From Locusta migratoria (Eukaryota > Arthropoda > Insecta > Orthoptera > Acrididae), in the NCBI GenBank assembly GCA_026315105.1, contig CM048747.1:283779654-283843653 (forward strand): a stretch of 64,000 bases of DNA, read 5' to 3'. Below, one piece after another: positions 39,490 through 50,299 of this stretch. Both the position numbers and the translations under genes were made by a program. The notes below the pieces were generated by a model, which saw nothing but the letters and a program-made list of their open reading frames with translations, made no database searches and was not told where the DNA came from. Every line of letters begins with the position of its first letter. Position 1 is the stretch's first letter.

Positions 39490-39855
39490 TAGTAAAGACA
39501 AAATTCCACCCCGTAGCACAGTGTGGTGTGTACAAGATCACGTGCAAACATTATGGGAAAGTGTATGTTAGTCAGTCTGGCAGGGCTGTAGCTATTAGAT
39601 TGTCAGAACACGAGAGACGCTGGAGATTAAAAAGACGGATTCAACGTTTGCGGAACATCTGCTCAGAGAAAACATGATTTCGATGTACAAATTGAAATCC
39701 TACATTTCCTGAAGAAAAGTAGAAATATGACACTAGTGGAAATCAATAAACATTTGGCTCAGGAATCCAGTTTAGTATTAAACGATCAAATCCAGTTCCC
39801 CTTTACACCTCTATTGACGTTATTTTCTAGTTGTCAACTTTCCTTTTCAAAAAAA
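39490..39855 (+). pseudogene. GIY-YIG endonuclease remnant of P3
   Basis: The frame reads QCGVYKITCKHYGKVYVSQS then GRAVAIRLSEHERRW. After a shift it reads FAEHLLRENHDFDVQIEIL and VEINKHLAQESS. The GVYKI...YVSQSGR...EH pattern is the Penelope GIY-YIG domain; the second Tyr motif YIG has become YVS. No reverse transcriptase remains upstream because R1 and the arm begin directly. It ends near a 14-A run. Confidence 0.7.
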
Positions 39856-40124
39856 AAAAAAAATAATCATGTCAGTTTTGATATTTTACATATACTTATT
39901 TTGTATAAATGTTAATAACTTCCACAAACATTTTTAATGTACTTTCCTGCAAACTAGTCAGTTTTCTGAGATAACATCTTTGTAAATCGTAACATTTTCG
40001 TAACATCTTTGAAAGAATGTATATTACAGACAGTTGTCACCTGGTGATGGCCTGAGAAGTCGAAATCCAGTTTCTCACGAATAAATAAGTTTTGCAGAAC
40101 ATCAGGAAGCTGTTCCTTTTCGAT

Positions 40125-41140
40125 ATTATTATCAAGTTCTGTCAAGCACCGACGGAGAATTCAATTAATTTTAAGAAATAACACTCAAATGAAGTAATAA
40201 ATCTTCATTTATTTGCTGAACCTACTGATACACAATAATCGAACACTAACAAAGCAAGACTAAGACTGTTGCGAGACACAAGACTGCCCAGACTAAACAA
40301 GACTGACTCAATTGGCAGGATGCGCCTCCATTTATATCTGTTCGACAATATATCATTACTGACACGTAATCATTAGTTTGATAGAATTAGACTGAATGCT
40401 AATTGAAAGGCATCGTAATTATTGTATTTTTAAAAGAATTTTAACAGGGCGAATAAAATTGACAGTTCTAGCCAATCGGAAATAAATGTTTTAATACCTT
40501 TGAAAATTAATTAGATTCATTGACATCTATGGTCACTTACCGGTAATTATACAAATTACAATTCCCAACAAATAGATTTCAGGAAGTTTCCATCATGACA
40601 AATTCTATTTCTGATTAATTGTCAAGGGTTTTTTATCCTCTGTTGTATGAATAATAATTAAAACCATAATAAACCAGATACATGAATATGCTTGGTCATG
40701 CTATATATTGCTGTAAGAAAATGAATCATATACTACAGTAGTCGCCTGCCCTAACCGTTAATTACAGTATACTATTCATCATAATCCATCTTGCGAAAAA
40801 ATACGCATCGTAGCAAGTATGATGTAACTCATGGCATCAGAGTCGTTGGCTTCGGCAACTCACAACCAAAGATTAACGATCCTACCAAACGCAGATTTTA
40901 AAGGTGCCTCGTTTTTCAGTCCTTTCTGCGTTATGTCAAACGTTGTCCTACACCGTCCGTGTGTGTGAACGCATGAATGATGATAATGTATACTGTAATG
41001 AGGATCAGGTTCTGCAGACTTAGTTTTGTGGGAATGTATGTAGCTGGGAAGATCTCAGTGTATGGAAGCGCGAACTCTGTGAAAGGGGACGAAAACGTAA
41101 GCTTCAGATGAAAGAGTGCACGTTTAAACCGGCGAATTAG
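40125..41140. other. unassigned AT-rich sequence
   Basis: No recognised element between P3 and P4. Confidence 0.45.
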
Positions 41141-41151
41141 TTATTGTTTAA

Positions 41152-41668
41152 GTTTGTTACTGTTTAGCCAAGATCGCTTTTTGTCTATGGCAATTAACGG
41201 TTTAGACTCATCTTGCAGTGACCATCAGGTCTATATAACTTTGTTGATCTAATCATACCAGTAACATGCAGCTCTGTCTATACGGCGTTCTGTGGGGTTG
41301 TCAAATACACAAAATTGCATAGTCATATAACAAAAACCATTCCTGTCTCCCACAACACTCACGGCCGGCGAATGCGTCTCACACCATATTAAACACAATT
41401 GCGCGGTTTCACGTTAATCTTATGAAAGCTTTCCATAAGTGCAACGTGAGCGCGCGCAGTAGTGTTTAATATGGTGTGAGACGCATTCGCCGGGCGTGAG
41501 TGTTGTGGGAGACACGAATGGTTTTTGTTATATGACTATGCAATTTTGTGTATTTGACAACCCCACAGAACGCCTTCAGTCTCATAGATCTGATGATGGT
41601 GGCAAGATCAGTCGAAACCGGTGATTGCGGTAGATAAAAAAGCGATCTTGACAAAACAGTAACAAGGT
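41152..41668. mobile_element. large palindrome P4 with hammerhead-like motifs
   Basis: Arms 41152-41396 and 41462-41668 are inverted copies with a 65-bp loop. The left has extra sequence of about 38 bp. The right arm on plus reads ATCTGATGATGGTGG then GATCAGTCGAAACCGGTGAT (41588-41624), a hammerhead-like order CTGATGA, stem, CGAAAC. The left arm on minus has the mutated equivalent CCTGATGGTCACTG and GTCTAAACCG. No coding region. It looks like two terminal repeats of a Penelope-like element joined head to head. Confidence 0.6.
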
Positions 41669-41679
41669 TCCACAGAAAA

Positions 41680-42688
41680 AAACGGATCGCATCCAGCAAC
41701 ATGTGTAAATTGTTTAGTTATGCTTGAGTTAGTCGTACCTCGCTTTCCTAGAATCAGCAGCGAGGGGACCCTTTCCGTGGGAAATAATATTCTAGGCGCT
41801 CGTCCATTTACCCGCGCGAGAACCGCAAGAGGACGTGCGATTCCCTAAATCTTATTATCCGTGGGCGAGGCCCGCCAAGGACAATATCAGCGCATCTTAC
41901 TGGCTGCGAAGCGGCGACTGAGCAGCAAGTTGTGGTGGTGGAAAATCTGTTAACATTCGCCACGCCGCGGTGGCAGGGAAAGGCAAATGCACGAGCTATG
42001 GCAGCATTAGGTTGTGTTCTAGGAGGCCTCCAAAAGTGTGGTAGTCTTAGCAACTATTTGTCTGTGCCAGAGCAGCACCTGATGTCTCTTTTGATTGGGT
42101 GCTACTTATCATACACTTAATGGAGTTAGGTGAGATTGTCTTGAGCTCTGGTATTGCACTGGCAATCAGTAGTTCTTTTGATATGACGAATCCCTGTTCG
42201 TCGCGCCAATCTATAGTTTTTTTGTGCCTCTACATCTCCTCTATGAGATTCGTTACATCCTTGAAGGATAACCGTTCAAGTGTACGACTCAGCTTAGTGG
42301 TGAACGGTAGAAATGCGAGGCATTAATTGACAAAGAGATCCAACCGGACTCGTGGCTCTGTACGGGATTTTCTGTCTTTGGCGCAATCTATTTCCTTGCC
42401 GCCAAGACCAACAAGACGACGCCTGCTGATCACTTACTGGTAATGTACCACATCAATTCGGTTATAACACCATTATCTGACGTTCGCAGAGCCCCAGGAG
42501 TTTTTGGGGTAGCATTTGACTCCGATTTCTAGAACTTGCTGATCTAGAATCGTAGTGTTATCGTGTCAGTAGTTAAAGAACTACCATCATTCGGTAACCC
42601 ATGAGCCCGAGTTTTGCCTTCCACTGAACTTAAAAGATTAAAAATTTCTACGCCATGTTCAACAGGTTATTCCAATAAATACCTAGAT
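41680..42688. other. unassigned sequence
   Basis: Includes a mildly GC-rich patch near 41800-41950. Readable minus-strand stretches at 42100-42650 could not be assigned to any family. Confidence 0.4.
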
Positions 42689-44806
42689 GTGATGTACTTG
42701 TGTGATCTTCAGTCCGCAGACTCATTTGAAGCAGCTCTCCAAACTATCCTGTCCTGTGCAAGTCTCTTCATCTGAGAATACGTTCGGCAACCTACATCCT
42801 TATGAATCTGCTTACTATATTCGTCCCTCGGTCTCCCTCTACGATTTTTACCCCACACGCTTCCTTCTAATGCTAAGTTGACGATTCCTTGATGTCTCAG
42901 AATGTGTCCCACCACCGGATCCCTTCTCTTAGTCAGGATATGCCAGAAACTCTTCTCCCCAATTCTGTAGAGCACCTCCTCATTAGTTACGTGATCTACC
43001 CATCTAATCTTCATCATTCGTCTGTAGCACCACATTTCGAAACCTTCTGTCATCTTATTGTCTGAACTACTTATCGTCCTCGATTCACTCACACAGAATT
43101 CTACGCTCCAGACAAATGCTTTCAGAAAGGACTTACTAATATTTAAACTAATATTGGATGTCAACAAATTTCGCTTATTCAGAAACGATTTTCCCCCCAT
43201 AGCCATTCTGCATTTTATATCTTCTTTACTTCGGCCATCATAAGTAATCTTGATACCCAAATAACAAAATTTATCTACTACATTTATTGTCTCATTACCT
43301 TATCTAATTCCTTCAGCATTGTCTGATTTTCTGACACTACATTCAATTACCCTCGTTTCACTCTTGTTAATATTCATCTTATACCCTCCGTTCAAGACAC
43401 TCTCCATTCCATTCAGTTGTTTCTCCACGTCCTTTGGTGTCTCTGACAGAATTATATGTCATCGGCAAACCGCAAAGTATTTATTTTTTCTCTTTGAACT
43501 TTAATTCCCTCTCCAAATTTTTACTTGCATTCCATCACAGCTTGCTCATTGTACTGATTGAACAACATTGGGGAAAGGCTACAACCATATCTTACTCCCT
43601 TCCCAACAAATGCTTCCCTTCCATTCCCTTCGATTCTATTAACTGCTGTCTGATTTTTTTGTACAAGTTATAACTCTTCGGTCCTTATATTTTACGCCTG
43701 CAACCTTCAGAATTTGAAAGAGGATATTCCAGTCAACATTGTCAAAAGCTTACTCTAAATCCACAAATTCTAAAAAGGTAGGTTTGTTTTTCCTTATCCT
43801 ACCTTCTGAGATAAGTAGCAGTGGGAGTATTGCCTCCCGTGTTCCTACATTTTTCCTACATCCGAAGTGATCTTTCCCAAGGTCGGGTTCCACAAATGTT
43901 TACATACATCTGTGAATAATTCATGTTAGTATTTTCCAACCCTAACTTATTAAACTGATAATTCTGTAATTTTTACATTTGTCTGCACTTGCTTTCTTTG
44001 TAATTGGAATTACTATAGTCTTTTTGAAGTCGAAGGGTATTTCCCCTATTTCATACATCTTGCATACCAGGTGGAACAATTTATTCACGACTGGCTCTCC
44101 TAACGATATCAGCAGTTGAGATGGAATATCATTTACTCCAGGGGCCTTGTTTCGACTCAAATCTTAAAGCGCGCTGTCAAATTCTTCTCGCAGTATCGTA
44201 TCTCCTATCTTCCTCCACTTCGTCTTCCATGTTTAGAATACTGCTTTCAAGTTTATTTCCTTGTATAGGCCCTCTATATAGTCCTTCCACCTTTCAGCTT
44301 TCTCTTATTTGCTCAGTACTGATTTTCCGTCTCAGTTCTTGATATTCATACAGTTGCTGTTCTTGTCTCAAAATATATCTTTTATTTTCCTGTAGGCGGT
44401 ATCTGTCTTTCCCCTAGTTATACATTCTTGTATGGTTCTGCATTTGTCTTCTAGACTCTTCTGCTTATCCAGTCTGCACTTCCTGTGAATCTCATTATTC
44501 AGACGTTTGTACTCACTTTTGCCTGCTTCACTTATTACGTTTCTTATTTTTTCTCCTCTCATCTATTAAGTTCAGTATATCCTGTGTTATCCAGGGATTT
44601 CTATTAGGCTTTATCTTTCTGCCTGTATGATCCTCTGCGTCCTTCACTACTCTTTCTGTCAGAGCTACCCAATCTTCTTCTACTGTATTACTTTTCCCCG
44701 TTCAGACAATCCTTGCCTAATGCTCCCTCTAAAACTCTCAATCACCTCTGGTTCCTTCAATTTTCCCAGATTTCATTTCCTTAATTTTCTACTTTTTTGC
44801 AAAGTT

Positions 44807-47800
44807 TGAAAGACGACTGTCTGTCGTCTTCCATATATTTTCTATACAATTGTAATTTATTTGAAACTTTTATCCATTGTGTAGGAACCTGCGACTGTTT
44901 ATTGAAATAGGTTTCAGAAATTACAGCAACCAGTCGCCTTTTGTTTCTTCTTAATGAAGATTTATTTAAACCATTACCGGTTTCAAGCTGCCTAGCAGCT
45001 CATCTTCAGATGGTATAAAATATTACAAGTTACATTTCAGTCTGTGGTAGGGCAGAAAACGAGAAAATGGTAAACACTATTTTGGTAGGCTATACTTAAA
45101 TTACAATAAAAGTTTGTCTTCAAGACATTACTTACAGTTATGCACTTTACATGTAGTTTGTCCATATTTGGTCCGCTTATTGTTAGGATATCAGAACACT
45201 TCTTTTCCATCATCATGCCACAACAACAATGCCACCTAAAATTCGTGGGATTTGTTGTGGCATGATGATGGAAAAGAAGTGTTCTGATATCCTAACAATA
45301 AGCGGACCAAATATGGACAAACTACATGTAAAGTGCATCAACAATGCCACCTAAAATTCGTGGGATTTGTTGTGGCATGATGATGGAAAAGAAGTGTTCT
45401 GATATCCTAACAATAAGCGGACCAAATATGGACAAACTACATGTAAAGTGCATAACTGCAAGTAATGTCTTGAAGACAAATTTTTATTGTAATTTAAGTA
45501 TAGCCTACCAAAATTAGTGTTTACCATTTTCTCGTTTTCTGCCCTACCACAGATTGAAATGTAACTTGTAATATTTTATACCATCTGAAGATGAGCTGCT
45601 AGGCAGCTTGAAACCGGTAATGGTTTAAATAAATCTTCATTAAGAAGAAACAAAAGGCGACTGGTTGCTGTAATTTCTGAAACCTATGTAATTTATTTGA
45701 TGTTACTAGATTAGCATTTTGTTAAAACTAGAACCCCACTCTCTTCGAGGTATGAGGAATAGCATTTTTATTTCATGTTTTAAAATATTAGTTTCTGAAA
45801 TGTTAGTTAATATTGCTAGGGTTTTGTTATTTTAATAATTTATTATTGTCCCTCTGAGAATGTGTAATTGATTTACTTTTAAGTGGATGTGCGAGAATCT
45901 AATGGCTGTCTGAATGTGGGTAGTAATAGATCGCTTTGCATGGTTCTCTCTGGCTCAGAGTCGATAGTTAGTCGTTACGAACCTCTGCTGCTGATGCGAC
46001 CAAAGAGGTTTCTACATCCTTTGATTACAAGCCGGTAGACGAGCCCTCGCCAGGGCAAGTTTCGCGATCTTCTCTCCCCACCGTAGCGATTCATTGTCTA
46101 GCATGTTTAACTTTTGAACTTAGATTTATTTTTCGGAATATCTTTTCCGATCGTGACGGAAATGTGTTCTAGTTTTTCAGTCCAGTGATTTCCAACAGAT
46201 AAACGTGGGGTATTTAGTGATTATATGGCGGTGTACGAACTCTGTGTAAATTCTTTCTAGCTAAATCTTTCTTATCGTTTCATCCTGTGAGTGATATGTG
46301 TTCCACGTGGTTGGTTCTTAGAACAAAACCTTCAGTTCCCATTATTATTTGTTCCATGCGCATCAGGCAAGTAACTATGGGTGTATCCTTCTGATTTCCA
46401 CTAACATTTTCTCTCTCCGCCTATTTTAATTTTGCTGTTTCTTCCCCAAACTTGTAGTATGCTTTCAGTCTTTGTCAGTAATTCTCTCCGAGCCTTGTAC
46501 AACCTCCTTCAATAGCTTGCTTATGAAATTCTATGTATTTCTAAGGGTTGCATGCCGTAGTTTTTATTTTTGTTTTTCCGACTTAAAATTATTTCATTTT
46601 TCCGGGTTTTGAGACTGGACTTCTTCCGTCTGTGAACGCTCACAATCGCATGTTGATGCATTTCAGTAGCTTCCTTATGAAAGCCTACGCAGTTCTAGGG
46701 GTTGCATGCCGTAGTTAATTTTCTTTATTTTCCGGAAATTAAATTTATATATTTTTATCGGTTTTCGGAACCACGTGGGCCCGAAATCCGACTTCAGGGG
46801 TTTGCAGCTAGTCACCTGAATTCACGCCACTTCTCATAAAACCAGTGCGTAGATAGTTTACTCTCTGATTGCAATTTAAGAGTCCGCCGCGATTTTGTGT
46901 AATGAATCCGATTTTTAACCACTTCACCTTCAGTTGAGTGCGATCATGAAACGTAGCCGTGTGTCGCCGTTAGCGTATTTGCTCACGGTCTAATCTAAAT
47001 GCGACTTAACTTTGCTATACTCTCGCACCATCTCGAATCAGGCACGACAGACCAGAGCCATCTTCGCCGTTTTATTGTATATTGTGTTGTGTGGTACCTC
47101 CGGGTTTGCTGAATTTCGCCTACGATAGCGGCGCTTGCTTTTGCCTCGTTTCAGGACGCTGATTTTGGTGATTCGTTGTTGCATTGCGTGTGTGTGAGCG
47201 AGTGAGTGTTGTTTGTAAATCCTCCCCCCAGTAGCGTTAAGTTCTGTGTAATTTATGTTAAATTCAATGCTGGGCACCGTCAGTATTAGACTATGTAAAT
47301 GGGATGTTTTTTTTATTGTATTAACAAAATTTGTTTCTCATTTTTGCTTGCGTTCGACCTGTATAAACAAGTCAGTAGAATTTGACTTGCTTATAAATTG
47401 TAGTTTTCGAGCACCTTCCCCCCCCCCTCCTTATTTAATATTGTTTTTCACCAGTACTGATAACAAGCTCCGATGCAATTTGTGTTTACGTTCCGTTGCG
47501 CCATAAATAACGCAAGTTATGAAAAAGTTATGAAATAACTTTAATTATGGTGGCTTGTTTATTAATGCCTGTGTGTAATTTCGTGTGAGCTGCTACGTAT
47601 ATTGGCCACTATATCGTTAACTTCCTGTAATTAGAGTAAATTGAACCAAGTCAGTTCTCAGTTTGGCCCAGGGAACAAGGTTTTGCAGCAGGGAGTAGCC
47701 TGTAGTTCACACCTATCTTTTGCTAATTTTACTTCTAAGATTAAGCTTTTATATAACAGTAAACTCTTATCTGGGTACCTCCTACCAGAATTAAGCTTTT

Positions 47801-47824
47801 ATCACGTACAGTGGTCCACTTTTA
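44807..47824 (+). mobile_element. unclassified element R, long copy R2
   Basis: It starts TGAAAGACGACTGTCTGTCGTC and ends CAGTGGTCCACTTTTA. Flanks are AGTT (44803-44806) and CGTT (47825-47828). It sits exactly within LINE copy C. Without the nested foldback it is about 2.18 kb. Shared blocks with R1 are its first 430 bp or so and last 130 bp. The middle has an imperfect tandem repeat of about 150 bp (46517-46600 and 46669-46745, word GGTTGCATGCCGTAGTT) and no recognised coding region. It could be a long solo LTR or a non-autonomous DNA element; both ends can form hairpins. Confidence 0.55.
44865..45686. mobile_element. foldback P5 with paired hammerhead motifs and 14-bp target duplication
   Basis: The perfect direct repeat TGTAATTTATTTGA (44851-44864, 45687-45700) flanks an 822-bp insert in R2. 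R1 shows the empty-site layout. Arms 44907-45223 and 45253-45687 are inverted, with a 29-bp spacer. The right arm carries an extra tandem copy of a 115-bp unit (45224-45338, 45339-45453). Each arm holds CTGAAGA, a stem AGCTGC/GCAGCT and GAAACCGGT (minus at 44977-45012, plus at 45583-45618), a strong hammerhead-core arrangement. No coding sequence. Confidence 0.75.
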
Positions 47825-49006
47825 CGTTTCAATATGCAGTTCATAACCAGTAAGATATGGTCAGGGTCAAACATCTGCCCCTGTTTAAAACCTGGCTTCT
47901 AAACGTATGTCTTTCCATTATAGAGTCAATCTGGTACCTTCCAGTGTCTCCTGGTCTCTTGCACGTATACAGCCTTCCTTCATGATGATTAAACCAAGTG
48001 TTGGTGATCATTAAATTGGGCTCTGCAGAAAATTCCTTCAGACTATCTCCTCTTTCATTCCTTTTTTTCCAGTCGATGTTCACCTTCGACTTTTCCTTCT
48101 CTTCTTTTTCCTACTGCCGAGTTCCAGTCCCCCAGCACAATCACGTTTTCGTCTCGCTTACTGTCTGAATAATTTCTTTGATCTCCTCATACATTTCTTC
48201 AATAACCTCATCATCGGCAGAGCTAGTTGGCATATGAGCTTGTAGGCTACTACTGTGGTCGATATGGGTTTTGTGTCTGTTTGCTACGATAATGCGTTCA
48301 CTACGCCGTTCATAGTAACTTACCCGCATTCCTATTTTCTTATTAATTATCAGACCTACTCCTGCTTTACCAACAACTGATTTTGTATTTATTACCCTGT
48401 ACTCACTTGACCAGAAATCCTGTTCATCCTGCCGCCGAACTTCACTAATCCCTACTATATCTAACTTTAACCTATCCATTTCTCTTTTCAAATTTTCTAA
48501 CTTAGCTGCGCGATTAAGGGTTAAACATTCCAAGCTCCGATCCGTAGAATGCCTATTTCGTTTTTCTTGATGATGACATCCTCTTGAGTAGTCTCCGCCC
48601 TGCGATCCGAATGGGGGACTATTTTACCTCCGGAATATTTTACCCAAGACGACGCCATCATCATACATTCATACAGTAGAGCTGCATGTCCTCGGGAGAA
48701 GTAACGACTGTAGTTTCCCCTTGCTTTCAGCCGTTCGCAATAACTACATGGCAAAGACATGTTAGCTGATGTTACAAGGCCATTTCAATCAATTACCCAG
48801 ACTGTTGCCCCTGTAACTACTTAAAGGGCTACTGCCCCTCTTTAAGAACCACACGTTTGTGTGGCCTCTCCACAGATTCCACAGATACCCATCCGTTATT
48901 CGTTGTGGTTGCACGTAGGTACAGCTATCTGCAGCGTTGAGACACGCAAGCCATCCCACCTCGGTAATGTCTGTGGTTCATGGGGGTGGATAAATATTCG
49001 TTCCTA

Positions 49007-49010
<4 letters not shown>

Positions 49011-49055
<45 letters not shown>
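49011..49055. repeat. 45-base poly-T tract
   Basis: An uninterrupted T-run lies just outside the 5' end of LINE copy C. It could be the A-tail of an older insertion in reverse or a local expansion, and is prone to length error. Confidence 0.95.
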
Positions 49056-49056
<1 letters not shown>

Positions 49057-49352
49057 AGAACGTAACTTGGGTCGCCTTCTTCATGTACAACTGCAGCTCA
49101 GGATTCAGTCGCTTTTTAATACAAAAAAGTTTTGTACCTCTTGTAAAATTTATATTTTCGTACGTTACCTTTTCGAAAAAAGTGATACAAAATTGTCAAG
49201 GTTCTACTGTATTGCATTTTGCTCATACTCCACAAATCATTTAAATGTGAATTAAAGATGTTATCCATAAATTCAACCCACACGCATATAAGGTACTATC
49301 TATTACCAAAGCACGAACACTTCTGGCACAATAAAACACAGTTAATAAAATT

Positions 49353-49577
49353 CAAATGTTTCTAAATCTGTGGGACTTAACTACTATCGTCAGCAGTGCC
49401 TAGGCTTACAGACTACTTAAACTAACTTATGCCAAGGACAACACTAACACCCATGCCCGAGGGAGGACTCGAGCCTCCGATGGCGAGCAACCGCGGCCAC
49501 TCCACCGCGACAGGGCGCGAATTGCCGCCCATTCTGTAGCAGGACGCCTTAGAAGAAGCGGCCATTCCGCACGGCGG
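49353..49577 (-). mobile_element. SINE, rearranged head
   Basis: The reverse copy has a family body (GGGACTTAACTAC, CCATGCCCGAGGGAGGACTCGA). The head region contains two overlapping head-like segments (CCGCGGCCACTCCACCGCG and GCGGCCATTCCGCACGGCGG), as if one head was inserted in or fused to another. No clear target duplication. Confidence 0.7.
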
Positions 49578-49579
49578 AA

Positions 49580-50298
49580 TTGTCGATGCGAGCCAGTGTC
49601 CGTCTAGGAGGAAGAGATACGGGAAAACTTGACGCCAGCGGGTCTGAAGGTCAGTCAACGGCTGTACAGTAAGAGCAGCGGCCGATATTCAACTTCCTTT
49701 TGTGGGGGCTTGCAGTAACCAAGTAGTAACGTTTCCTTGTATTTGAAGCATGGGTCAATTGGTAATTTTTCTGGTTACTCGGACTTACAAAACTGTGACT
49801 GGTTAACCTCTTCCGTTGCATGGATCGCTGCGCGTTCATTGTAAAATTGGTAACTTTCCGTGCCCATTACGTTTATGGGCAGCGCGGGAATTAAACACTG
49901 ATCTGTTGCTTGGCTGTGGTTTAAGGACACGCAGATAGTTTTGGATTTCTCAAGCAGTAAGTTTTATTTTAGCTTCATTCCAAATGTCGGCAGTTCAGTT
50001 TGTGTCAATATTTTCGATCTAGGTGGGAGGGGGTCCCGTCGCCACCGAGTGTGGAGACTTTTATGTCGCCCACTTGCTTTGCTTACAGTTTACGAGAGTT
50101 TCTGACCGAGAAACTGCGAATGAGAAACAAGTTAGAGTATTGCACGGAGCTGTCGGACGAAATTCCTATGCGACAGTCACCCTGCTGGTTATCTCCGCCG
50201 AAGATGGTTTTTAGGCATTTAACAGAAAACATGTTGCTTGGCGGAGTGATCTAGGTCTCCTCACGAATCTCCGATTTCCTGCTCTTGAAGCAATATAA
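49580..50298. other. unassigned sequence
   Basis: No domain recognised; overlapping short frames only. Confidence 0.4.
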
Positions 50299-50299
50299 A

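Larger units (their letters stand above)
38658..40120 (+). mobile_element. Penelope-like element P3 with hammerhead-bearing inverted arms
   Basis: The left arm (38658-38850, continuing 39434-39482 after the inserted element R1) is the inverse of the right arm (about 39883-40120), sharing TTCCTGATGTTCTGCAAAA and CAGGAAAGTACAT. The left arm on the minus strand reads CACCTGATGATGGCCTGAG then AGCCGAAAGCCGGT (38708-38740). The right arm on plus has the same layout with CTGGTGA and CGAAATCC. The order CTGATGA, a short paired stem and GAAA fits a hammerhead core. The interior has a GIY-YIG remnant. Inverted arms around such coding sequence fit known Penelope organisation. Confidence 0.7.
42690..48994 (-). 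mobile_element. RTE-like LINE copy C, opened by element R2
   Basis: The third copy of the LINE seen at 12364. Minus-strand reading gives, from the right, the 5' end (CCACCCCCATGAACC at about 48980) and the endonuclease frames (48760-48141: LKLDIVGISEVRRQDEQDFW, then PTSSADDEVIEEMYEE). After the R2 insertion come reverse transcriptase pieces (SRNKAPGVNDIPSQLL near 44100; CYRRMMKIRWVDHVTNEEVL near 42960) and a stop after NESAD at 42709. The catalytic FADD region is decayed. It cannot encode a full protein. Confidence 0.8.

Noticed and set aside
48861..49244. 127-codon frame with a long Phe run
   Set aside because: The Phe run is the 45-T tract, and the frame crosses the end of LINE copy C; no real coding signal.
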